Shown: piece after piece, positions 8,970 to 17,055 of the stretch
Layout: every line of letters begins with the position of its first letter
Position numbering within the stretch: position 1 is the first letter of the stretch
The notes under the pieces: model-generated
Databases searched by the model: none
Seen by the model: only the letters and a program-made list of their open reading frames with translations
Told to the model about the DNA's origin: nothing
NCBI RefSeq assembly: GCF_000260715.1
Contig: NC_017834.1
Location: forward strand, 310,001-374,000
Reading direction: 5' to 3'
DNA: 64,000 nt
Source: Bifidobacterium animalis subsp. animalis ATCC 25527
Lineage (GTDB): Bacteria; Actinomycetota; Actinomycetes; Actinomycetales; Bifidobacteriaceae
Program-made: the position numbers and the translations under genes

Positions 8970-10160
8970 ATGATCAACGAGAAGTACAAGGAAATGTTGG
9001 GTGAGAAGTCGGTGATCCGCATGATCTCGGAGCGGGCGTCGGCGCGGCGCGCGGAGATCGGCGCCGACGAGGTGTTCGACTTCTCGATTGGCAACCCGAG
9101 CGTACCGTGCACGCCGGCGTTCACGAACGCGGTGATCGACCTGTACGAGAACGAGACGCCGCTCGCGCTGCACGGCTATAGCCCGTCGGTGGGCATCAAG
9201 TCATTCCGCGGCGCCGTGGCGGACTCGCTCAACCGCCGCTTCGGCATGGATTACACCGAGAACCACATCTTCCCCACATCGGGCGCCACCGGCTCGCTCG
9301 CGCACGCATTCCGCGCGGTGACCAAGCCGGGCGACGAAGTGCTCACGTTCGCGCCATTCTTCCCCGAATACATTCCGTACGTGGAGGGTACGGGCGCCAC
9401 ACTCACCGTGGTGCCGCCCGACACCACTGCATTCCAGATTGATTTCGAGGCATTCGAGCGCGCGCTCAATCCGAACGTGGCGGTCGTGCTCATCAACACA
9501 CCGAACAATCCGTCGGGCGCGGCGTACTCGGCGGCCACGCTGGAGCGTCTGGCCGGCATTCTGCGCGACAAGCAGACCGAATACGGCCACGACATCTTCC
9601 TCGTGAGCGACGAACCCTACCGCGAGATCATGTTCGACGGCGCCACGCAGGCATACCCGGCGAAGTTCTACGACAACACGCTCACCTGCTATTCGTTCTC
9701 GAAATCACTCTCGCTGCCGGGCGAGCGCATCGGCTACGTGGCGGTGAATCCGCGCGCGACGGACGCGGACGTGCTCGTGCCCATGTTCGCGCAGATCAGC
9801 CGCACGATTGGACACAACTGCCCGAGCTCCACGATGCAGCTCGCAGTGGAGCGCGTGATCGATGACACCAGCGACCTCTCCATTTACGAGACGAATATGA
9901 ATCTGCTGTATGACGCGCTCGTCGACCTTGGATTCGAAGTGGTGCGGCCGAGCGGCACGTTCTACATATTCCCGAAGGCGCTCGAGAAGGATGCGAACGA
10001 ATTCGCACGTAAAGCGATGGAATACGACCTGTTCATGGTGCCGTCGGATTCCTTCGGCATGCCGGGCTATCTGCGCCTCTCGTACTGCGTGGAAACCGAT
10101 CACCTGAAGAAGGCGATCGTGCGCCTCAGGCAGTTCGTGACGGAGGTGTACGGGCGCTAA
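8970..10160 (+). CDS. Pyridoxal-phosphate aminotransferase, class I/II
   Basis: A 396-residue fold-type I enzyme. The PLP lysine is Lys245 in YSFSKSLSLPGERIGYVAV. TSGATGSLAHAF (phosphate binding), NTPNNPSGAAYS and VSDEPYREIMFDG (ring-binding aspartate region) are all in place, and the C-terminal LRLSYCVETDHLKKA carries the substrate arginine. It belongs to the aspartate/alanine aminotransferase-like group; amino-acid specificity cannot be read from sequence. GAAAGG lies just before the ATG. It follows the CmpB-like gene and converges with the large TPR protein across repeat block A2. Confidence 0.9.
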   Translation: MINEKYKEMLGEKSVIRMISERASARRAEIGADEVFDFSIGNPSVPCTPAFTNAVIDLYENETPLALHGYSPSVGIKSFRGAVADSLNRRFGMDYTENHIFPTSGATGSLAHAFRAVTKPGDEVLTFAPFFPEYIPYVEGTGATLTVVPPDTTAFQIDFEAFERALNPNVAVVLINTPNNPSGAAYSAATLERLAGILRDKQTEYGHDIFLVSDEPYREIMFDGATQAYPAKFYDNTLTCYSFSKSLSLPGERIGYVAVNPRATDADVLVPMFAQISRTIGHNCPSSTMQLAVERVIDDTSDLSIYETNMNLLYDALVDLGFEVVRPSGTFYIFPKALEKDANEFARKAMEYDLFMVPSDSFGMPGYLRLSYCVETDHLKKAIVRLRQFVTEVYGR

Positions 10161-10201
10161 GATTCCGTGGTCTTCCTTGCTGCTGAGGCTGTTTGAATCC
10201 T

Positions 10202-10396
10202 GTTACGGGCTAAGAAACGGCTTACGGGCTAGGATTTTTGGTTACGGGCTAAGACGAGTTCTGTATTCGGCAAAATAGATTGTTGGAAAATGGCGGTTCT
10301 GTGTTTTGGAGATTCGTCGGATACTTGCCAGCTGGCAGATTTTGCTTAGCCCGTAACCAAAAATCCTAGCCCGTAAGGGAATTCTTAGCCCGTAAG
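10202..10396. repeat. Family A palindromic repeat block (A2)
   Basis: The inner arms 10221-10253 and 10345-10377 are perfectly complementary over 33 bp, each holding two units separated by GGATTTTTGG or its complement. Outer half-units extend to 10202 and 10396. The 91-bp core contains TGTTGGAAAATGGCGGTT (10281), shared with A9. It lies between two convergent genes. Confidence 0.9.
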
Positions 10397-10397
10397 A

Positions 10398-10427
10398 CTC
10401 GTAACACCCCGGAGGGGGTGTTACGAG
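10398..10427. terminator. Bidirectional hairpin between convergent genes
   Basis: CTCGTAACACCCC (10398-10410) and GGGGTGTTACGAG (10415-10427) form a perfect 13-bp stem with a four-base loop, 20 bp from the stop of the minus-strand gene. No T tract follows on either side. Confidence 0.6.
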
Positions 10428-10446
10428 GACGATAGGGAGTAGGTGA

Positions 10447-13236
10447 TTATTGCTCGGATGGAGCGGCGGGACACTCGGAGGCGAGCACGGCATCCTCGTC
10501 GAGCACACCGAAACGCAAGCTCTGGCGCAGTGCACCCAGTCGGTCGTCGTTGCTCAACGCGCCAAGCGCCCACACCGCCTCGTCGGCGGCGAGCGGGAAG
10601 CCGGCGTCGACGAGTCTGATCGCCGCCTTGGCGAGCAGCTCGGTCTGTGAGGTCAGCGGCGCCACCGGAATGCCATGCTTGTTGAGCGTGTGCGTCACCG
10701 CATCCATATCCGGCAGCGAATCGACGCCCATCTCCTGCATGAGCTCACGCACCTCGACCTCGGCAGCCTCCTCATACTGCGCGTGGAGCCCCATGCCCAA
10801 CATGAACGCGTAGCAGGCGAGCGCCGCCTCGCGGTTATTGGTCTGCCACAGCGAATAGGCGAGGCGGTAATACATGAAGTTCACGTCGCCCGGCATCACC
10901 GCCACCGCAAGACCGCGGGTGAGCACGTCCGCGCCCTTCGCATGGTCGCCGGCGATGTCCACATAGGTGATCGACTCATCGACGAACGGCTGCGCGGTGG
11001 TGGGTGCGAGCGCGAGCGCCTGCTGCAGCTGGGCGAGCGAACCGTCGAGATCGCCGGAATCACGGTGAATGCGAGCTAGCGCGATATGTGAGTTGTACAG
11101 CGCGTCGGGAGCCTTGACGTAGCGGGTCTGCGGCGTGTGGTCGGGCAGATTCGTGACGAGCAGGCGCATGAGCGGATGCTCGCAATACAGCGGTTTGCGC
11201 TCGCCTAGGTCGGGCATCTCGCTTTGCAGTCCCATCAGCGCGGATTCGATCTCCAGCGACGCGGACATGGGCGAATCCTCGTTTTGTTCGGCAATCTGGA
11301 AGATCTCGCCGCCCTTGATGCTCGCGCCGTCGTACATCACATCGAGGTCGCGGCCGAAATCGGCGCCCAGCAGCGACTTCAGATCGTCGGGCAACTCGCG
11401 GTCGTCGCGCCACAGCGGCACACGATGCGCGAGAATCGACTGCGGGATCGGCAGCGCGGTGATCGGCGTGAGTCCGCGGTCGGGGCCGAAGGAGATGACC
11501 TGCGCGGAAGGGCGCAGCATCTGCAGCACGGCGGCCGGGTCGCTGTCGAGCGCGGGATTGTTGAACTGGCCGGCCACGAACGCGGGCACCGTGCCCATCA
11601 TGAACGGCGTGCGCGTGAACGCGAGCGAGAGCACGGGCGCGCCGGTGACCGAACCGAGCGTGCCGTTCACCGTAAGCGACGTGATGTTCGTGCCCGCGGT
11701 GAACGCGGCCTGGGCGATGATGCCGGCGAGCCGCAGCGCATAGGAGGCGGCCTGGGCGGCGCGCTGTTCGCGAATGTCAACCCAGCCGGAGTCGGTGAGC
11801 ACGCTGGCGGGCATCATAAGCGACGTGGGAACCGTGAAATTGACCACCATCTCGCCGGTGTCGGGATTCGCGTCGCAGCGGTACTCCACGCGGTACGGCA
11901 TGATGAGGCGCTCGCAGATGTCGACGAACCGCGACATGACGTCCCACATGCCACCGCGCGCGGCAGTGGTGCCACGCACGGTGAGATTCGAATTCCGGGC
12001 GTCGGCGCGCGACTGGATGAACGAGGCATGCGTGTCCCACTCATGCAGTTCGTCGAAGCCGGCGCGGTAGTTCTGTGCCTCGGTGAGCGTGGTGACCAGG
12101 CCCATGCCGTTGTCATGCTTGGCGGCGATGCGGTTGGCGGCGGCGAGACGATTCAGCGCGCCCTCCACCGAAAGCACGAGGTCACGCTGCAGACCGGTGA
12201 TCTCGTTGCGGTTGAATCGCATCCAGAACTGGCCTGTGCTGTCGAGCTGCACGACGTCCAGATTGTGCTCGGCGGTGATTTCGCGAATCTGGCCGGCTCC
12301 CGCCTCGATGAGCTGGCGCGCGGCGAACCGCTCGAACGGGCTCGCGGTGTTCGAATTCGTGGTGCCGCGCCAGATGATCTCGTCGAGCGCGTCGGCGAGC
12401 GGCTTGTTCTGCATATTTTGGAAGATTTCGACGATGCGGCCGGCTCCCATGCCCAGTTGCTCGCCGCGCAGCTTCGGGAAGTGGGCGGCGGCGAGCCAGA
12501 ATGCGGCGAGCAGCGAATTGAGCGGGTGCTTGGCGGAGCCGGTGTTGGCTGCGTGTGCTGGGGCAGCAAGGGCGGCTGGGTTGGTTGCGGCGGTTGCAGC
12601 GGTTGCGTTGGCAGGACCGTACGGGCCGAGATCGACGGAGGAGGCGGTGGCGATGCCGTTGAGCGAGCCGGTGGAATAGCCGCTACCCGAGAAGTCGAGC
12701 TGGAGCTCGCCGATGGTGATGGTGCGGTCGAGTCCGTCGTTCGACTGGATGCGCACGGCGCCGAGGTTCTTCTGGTCGGTCCAGGCGTCGAAATGGAGCT
12801 CGCCTTCGACGTCGTTGGCGCTGGGGTCGCTGGTGAGCGGCACGGTGGTCGGGTAGACTTTGAGGCTCTTGGAGATCCAGGCGATGATCTGCACCTGTTT
12901 GTTGTTCGGCCTGCCGGTGGCGGGATCGTCGGCGAAACGCACGATGTAGCCGAGGCCGCCATTCGGCTGGGAGGCGTCTTTGAGCCGCATGACGATGCCA
13001 TAGCGCGAATTCGTGGGGTCACCCGGGATGGGCGCGAGCCTGGAGACCTTCGCCAGGAAGGGGAGCTGGTAGGTTTGCGCTGGCTGGTTCGCGGGAGCGG
13101 ATTGCCCTTGGCCACCGACGGAGACTGGGATGACCGGCGAGAATGGGTCGGTTCCAAGGCCGGCGGCGCTCTGTGTGCTCTGTGCACTTTGCACGCTTTC
13201 GGGATTCTGGTACGGGTTGCCCAATGGTTCTTGCAT
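10447..13236 (-). CDS. Large protein of unknown function with C-terminal TPR-like repeats
   Basis: About 929 residues, no signal peptide and no clear membrane span; probably cytoplasmic. I do not recognise the N-terminal two thirds. One segment near residues 60-170 looks like a beta-rich domain (LGYIVRFADDP, VQIIAWISKSLKVYP). Residues near 705-800 hold helical pairs of tetratricopeptide type (ALARIHRDSGDLDGSLAQLQ, YRLAYSLWQTNNREAALACY). The frame is open from 13443. The ATG at 13236 follows GAGGA and starts the Gln/Pro-rich leader; other starts are possible. A decayed paralogue of its C-terminal half lies 465 bp upstream in the opposite orientation. Confidence 0.75.
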   Translation of the reverse strand: MQEPLGNPYQNPESVQSAQSTQSAAGLGTDPFSPVIPVSVGGQGQSAPANQPAQTYQLPFLAKVSRLAPIPGDPTNSRYGIVMRLKDASQPNGGLGYIVRFADDPATGRPNNKQVQIIAWISKSLKVYPTTVPLTSDPSANDVEGELHFDAWTDQKNLGAVRIQSNDGLDRTITIGELQLDFSGSGYSTGSLNGIATASSVDLGPYGPANATAATAATNPAALAAPAHAANTGSAKHPLNSLLAAFWLAAAHFPKLRGEQLGMGAGRIVEIFQNMQNKPLADALDEIIWRGTTNSNTASPFERFAARQLIEAGAGQIREITAEHNLDVVQLDSTGQFWMRFNRNEITGLQRDLVLSVEGALNRLAAANRIAAKHDNGMGLVTTLTEAQNYRAGFDELHEWDTHASFIQSRADARNSNLTVRGTTAARGGMWDVMSRFVDICERLIMPYRVEYRCDANPDTGEMVVNFTVPTSLMMPASVLTDSGWVDIREQRAAQAASYALRLAGIIAQAAFTAGTNITSLTVNGTLGSVTGAPVLSLAFTRTPFMMGTVPAFVAGQFNNPALDSDPAAVLQMLRPSAQVISFGPDRGLTPITALPIPQSILAHRVPLWRDDRELPDDLKSLLGADFGRDLDVMYDGASIKGGEIFQIAEQNEDSPMSASLEIESALMGLQSEMPDLGERKPLYCEHPLMRLLVTNLPDHTPQTRYVKAPDALYNSHIALARIHRDSGDLDGSLAQLQQALALAPTTAQPFVDESITYVDIAGDHAKGADVLTRGLAVAVMPGDVNFMYYRLAYSLWQTNNREAALACYAFMLGMGLHAQYEEAAEVEVRELMQEMGVDSLPDMDAVTHTLNKHGIPVAPLTSQTELLAKAAIRLVDAGFPLAADEAVWALGALSNDDRLGALRQSLRFGVLDEDAVLASECPAAPSEQ

Positions 13237-13445
13237 GTTCCTCGTGTCCTCCGGCATCAGCGTCGGCATCGCGTGATGTGTTGCGTGTGCGGATTCGGTT
13301 TCCGTTGTCTGTGCGATATATCGCGTGATCTGGTGGAATCGTAGCATGTTCGGCACGGCGCATGCCGGATTGTTCCATATCCGTGAGCGTGCGCATTTGT
13401 GCGCACATGCCGCCGTCGGTGTGCTGAGTAATTGTGGAGACAATC

Positions 13446-13574
13446 TGCGTAATTTGGGACAGTTGGACGGTCATTTTTGTCTCTTTTTACGCAGATACGC
13501 AGAGTGGCGGCGCGCATATTCGAGTCTGCGTAATTCGGGACATTTGCGGGCCTATTCTGTCCCTTTTTACGCAG
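13446..13574. repeat. Family B hairpins, two copies (B1)
   Basis: Hairpins at 13446-13494 and 13527-13574 each run from TGCGTAATT-GGGACA to TGTC(C/T)CTTTTTACGCA. A decayed half-copy lies at about 13428. They fill part of the 464-bp gap between the TPR-protein start and the pseudogene. In the rest of that gap (13237-13427, 13575-13700) I see no gene. Confidence 0.85.
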
Positions 13575-13700
13575 AAGAAGAAGCAGAAGGAGAGGCTGCG
13601 GGGTGGGAAATCTGTAAATGTGGGCACGGAGATGTATGCCGCGGGGCGAGTGGTGCGTATACTGCGTGACAGGAGACAACGCAAAGCAGGAGTAGGGGAT

Positions 13701-15367
13701 ATGGCAGCGCAGGAGAGTGCGATCGATTTCATTGCAGCGACGCATCTGTGGTCGCAGCACGCATAGTTCGTAGGCAGGGCGGAGGGCGCGCCGAATCCGT
13801 TCCGCACAATCTACGGCGTCGAAGCGCAGCCGGGCGGCGTGTGGGATGTGATGACGCGGTTCCACACAATCTGCGAACGGTTGCAATTGCCGTTCCATGT
13901 AAGCACGAGCGTCGAGGTGAACCCGGCGATCGGCGACATGGCGGTGGCATTCGGCACGCCCGAACCGACGCAGTTCCCCACCGCGGTGCCGGATTCGCAC
14001 GGTCGCGCGCGCGACTGCACCGGCAAGCGGCGTAGTGGGCGGCGGCATATGCGTTGCGCTTGGCGGCGTTGCTCGCGAACATCGGATTCGCGGTGGACAC
14101 GGGAATCATTGGCGTCACGGTGATCGCGCGCGCCGGCGAACCGGACGGCCAGACGCTGTTCTCGCTCGGGTTCAACCGCGTCGACTTCCATTTCGCCACG
14201 GCCAATCTGTTCACGGACGGCACGATCGACGACGCCAAGTTCGACGCCGACCCCGCGCAGCTGCTCGCCGCGTTCGACGTGGACAGCGCGCGCGTGGAGT
14301 TCGACGCCGACGGAGGATCCCGAGCTGGCGGAGTCGCTGCGTGAACTGCGCACGCCACTCGGCGAGGACGCGCGCGAGTTGCCGGACTCGCTGAAAAGCC
14401 TGTTGCGCGCCGACCGCGTGTGCGATCTGGACATTGCGGATTCCGCGAGCCTCACCATTCGCGACATTCACCAGATTGCCCAGGAGAACGCGGATTCGCC
14501 GGTCACTGCCGTGGTCGAGCTCGGCGGGGCGCTCACGACGCTCACACAGGAGCTTTCGGTGAGCACGTCCATTCGCCAGCCATTGTACTGCGAGCGGGAG
14601 GCGTTGCGATTGCTGGTCTCCGAGGCGGCGGGCGACGCGGCGACGCGGTACCGCACGGTGCCGGGTGCAATCGCCGCAGTGCGCTCCGAGCTCGCGCGCT
14701 TCGACATGAAGCTCGGGCAACTGGATGACGCACTGCGCGAACTGCAGGAATTGCAGCGCATCTCGCCCACCAGCGTGCAGGGCGGCATTGCGGAGGCGAT
14801 GGCCTACTCGATGGCCGGCGACACGGCTCGCGCGGTGGAATCCATTCGGCAGGCCCTCATGTTTGCGGTGGTGCCCGACGAAGTGGCCTTCCTGTACTGC
14901 TTGCTCGGGCAGATGTTCGCGATGGCGGGTGAGATCGAGACGGCGATCGACTGCTATTATGTGGCCTCCACCGTGGGTGTGCAGACCGAATACACCAGCG
15001 TCGCCCGCCAGGCGATGGAGGAGTTGCTGGCGCAGATTGGCGCGGCGCGCGACGGTCAGGATGGACAGGGCGAGGGCAGTTTCACCGCAACCGTGGACGC
15101 GCAGCCCACCGCGCCGTCGCGCGAGCACGCGCTCGGCTCGTTGGAGGCGGCCGGCATTCCGATCGCCCCACGCAGTCGGTGATCCAGACGCTCACGCAGG
15201 CCGCGATGATGCTCACCGATGCCGGCGTTCCGCTGGCCGCCTACGACGGCGTGGAGATTCTCGCCGAGTATTCCGCCGAACCGACGTTGCTGTGGATGTG
15301 CCGCACGCTGCAGGAAGGCGCCGGCTGCGCGCTGACCGGCGTCAGTCGGCGTGCTCGGCATCTTTGA
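13701..15367 (+). pseudogene. Decayed paralogue of the large TPR-like protein
   Basis: Translation in shifting frames matches the C-terminal half of the gene at 10447-13236. An ATG at 13701 with AGGAG upstream opens a frame stopped by TAG at 13764. The same frame resumes with GVWDVMTRFHTICERLQLPF (compare GGMWDVMSRFVDICERLIMPY). The frame then shifts near 14,040 (AAYALRLAALLANIGFAVD, compare ASYALRLAGIIAQAAFTAG), again near 14,350 (SLKSLLRADRV and the TPR part), and again near 15,175 (LTQAAMMLTDAGVPLAA). One nonsense and at least three frameshift lesions make it non-functional as a whole; a 267-residue fragment (14379-15182) could still be translated. Its end overlaps the convergent PfkB-like gene by 26 bp. 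Confidence 0.85.
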
Positions 15368-16397
15368 GCGCCTTCGTGACCAAGGCGACCGCCTCGTCGT
15401 AGGTGGGGCACTGCGGCACGCCGTTGATGCCCTTCGTGATTGCGAGCGACGCGGCCGCGTTCGCAATCTGCACGGCGCTTTCCAGATTCCACCCATTCGC
15501 CAGCAGCGCGCACAACGCACCAGTGTGCGTGGGGCCGGCCGAGCGAATATGCGTGGCCTTCGTCTCGAATCCGTCGATATGCTGCACCGGCTCGCCATGC
15601 CTGCGCACCCACGCGCCGCGCGAACCGGCACGCAGCACGACGGGCGCGCGCAAGACATCGGCAAGTCCGTCGCACAGCGCGCTCATCGAATCGTCGAAGC
15701 CGCCGTCGACGCGCATGGTGGCCGTCTCATCCACCTCGATGCCGAGCCGGTCTGCAATCGCGCGCCCCTGCTGCCGATTGAGCACCCAGATCGGGTGCAG
15801 CAGCACGATGTCTTCAAGCAGACGCTCGTTCACCGTGGACATCATGCTCGTGGGCGTGAGCACAATGCGGAAGTCGCGCACATCCGGCGCGCATTCAGGC
15901 CGTGAGATGAACGATTCCACCGCCACCGCGCCCGTGTTCATCAACGATGCGCCGCTGATGTGCACGACGTCGCCGGACTTGGGGTTCACGTCGTCGAACG
16001 TGTGTGCGTCAGTGCGCACCTCCGCGCCGGGAGCCGAGATGAACGAGCGTTCCTGACCGTCGTTGATCACAAGCCGCAGGCCGTTGTCGAGCCCCTTGTT
16101 CGTGATGCCGGTATGCCTCACATTCACGCGTTTCAATGCGCGACGGATCATGTCGGACCACGGGCCGGTTCCGAGAATACTCGCGAGCTCGGTCTGCGCG
16201 CCCATGCGGCTCGCCGCCTCGAGCACCGCGAAACTGCCATTCACCGATCTGGCGATGCTTTCCGCGTTCATGAACGAACCCGGTACCGGGAACTCGGGAA
16301 CCTTGATCATGGAATCCACCCACACCTGACCGAGTGAGATCACGGTGGGTTCGTGGTCACGCTTCGCCTGGATCGAATGAAGAATATCGCTCAGCAT
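15342..16397 (-). CDS. PfkB/ribokinase-fold protein with altered catalytic motif
   Basis: A 351-residue protein with the ribokinase fold: an N-terminal VISLGQVWVDSMIKVPEFPV, the first signature-like GGS equivalent RSVNGSFAVLEAASRMGA, the central GLRLVINDGQERSFISAPGA, and a C-terminal LRAGSRGAWVRRHG before the active-site region. In canonical members that region reads DTxGAGDxF with a catalytic aspartate. Here it reads RSAGPTHTGALCALLANG, with no aspartate at that place. It may be a divergent kinase or a sugar-binding non-enzyme. AAGGGG precedes the ATG. No sugar transporter is adjacent. Confidence 0.75.
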   Translation of the reverse strand: MLSDILHSIQAKRDHEPTVISLGQVWVDSMIKVPEFPVPGSFMNAESIARSVNGSFAVLEAASRMGAQTELASILGTGPWSDMIRRALKRVNVRHTGITNKGLDNGLRLVINDGQERSFISAPGAEVRTDAHTFDDVNPKSGDVVHISGASLMNTGAVAVESFISRPECAPDVRDFRIVLTPTSMMSTVNERLLEDIVLLHPIWVLNRQQGRAIADRLGIEVDETATMRVDGGFDDSMSALCDGLADVLRAPVVLRAGSRGAWVRRHGEPVQHIDGFETKATHIRSAGPTHTGALCALLANGWNLESAVQIANAAASLAITKGINGVPQCPTYDEAVALVTKALKDAEHAD

Positions 16398-16670
16398 AAC
16401 GCCCCTTTTCCTGTGTGTTCTGCCGCTTCGCAGATTCTCTCATCGTTATGCGCCGATTCTACCCGACAATCTGAAAACTTGCTGAAAATACCGCAGATCA
16501 CCGTGAAATGCACGGTCTGTGCGTAGTGAGGTGCACAAAGAGAACCATGTGCTTGCATTGTCGGCACGGTTCATGTAGTATTGTGAAGTTGCGTGTTCGA
16601 CTGTGCTTCGTGTATGCGGAACATACGGGCATGCAGACTTGCAAGTCAATAGTAATATAGGGAGTCCATT

Positions 16671-16868
16671 ATGGCAGCTCGTTGTGCAGTGTGCGGCAAG
16701 GGACCGCAGACCGGTTATACCGTTTCGCACTCGCATATTCGCAATAAGCGCCGCTTCCTCCCGAACCTCCAGCCGGTGCATACCACCGTTGACGGCCAGA
16801 ATGTGCGCCTGCGTGTGTGCACGAAATGCCTCAAGGCTGGCAAGGTTCAGCGAGTGAAGGCTGCGTGA
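16671..16868 (+). CDS. rpmB: 50S ribosomal protein L28
   Basis: A 65-residue basic protein of the large ribosomal subunit. Hallmarks are [32 protein letters not shown] and [14 protein letters not shown]. The paired cysteines (CxxC at 5-8, CTKC near 51-54) mark the zinc-binding form. It has a typical leader (AATATAGGGAGTCC before ATG) and its own terminator 23 bp after the stop, so it is probably a single-gene transcript ahead of recG. Confidence 0.96.
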   Translation: MAARCAVCGKGPQTGYTVSHSHIRNKRRFLPNLQPVHTTVDGQNVRLRVCTKCLKAGKVQRVKAA

Positions 16869-16890
16869 GCGTAAGCGATACAGTGACAAG

Positions 16891-16921
16891 ACCCCGGTGA
16901 GTTCGCCTCCCGGGGCCTTTT
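16891..16921 (+). terminator. Rho-independent terminator of rpmB
   Basis: CCCCGG (16892-16897) and CCGGGG (16910-16915) form the stem, followed by CCTTTT. Confidence 0.75.
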
Positions 16922-16943
16922 CGTATGCGTGCGCTCCTTTCTC

Positions 16944-16991
16944 TGCGTAAAAAGGGACAGGCAGGGGCGCTTGGATGTCTCTTTTTACGCA
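16944..16991. repeat. Family B hairpin (B2), 48 nt
   Basis: TGCGTAAAAAGGGACA (16944) and TGTCTCTTTTTACGCA (ending 16991) are near-complementary 16-bp arms. It lies between the rpmB terminator and recG, inside the open frame upstream of the chosen recG start. Confidence 0.85.
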
Positions 16992-17055
16992 GGGAAGGGG
17001 CGCGGGTTTCGCAATCTGCGGGCGTGGGATAGACTATGACAACAAGGAGGCGGCA

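Noticed and set aside
11224..13344. Long plus-strand open frame across the TPR-like gene
   Set aside because: Composition is Gly/Arg/His/Glu-rich without recognisable domains; the minus-strand frame has normal composition, a start signal and a paralogue.
16944..17055. Upstream start for RecG at 16975
   Set aside because: That part is a family B hairpin; the ATG at 17056 has a strong ribosome-binding site and starts the RecG sequence.
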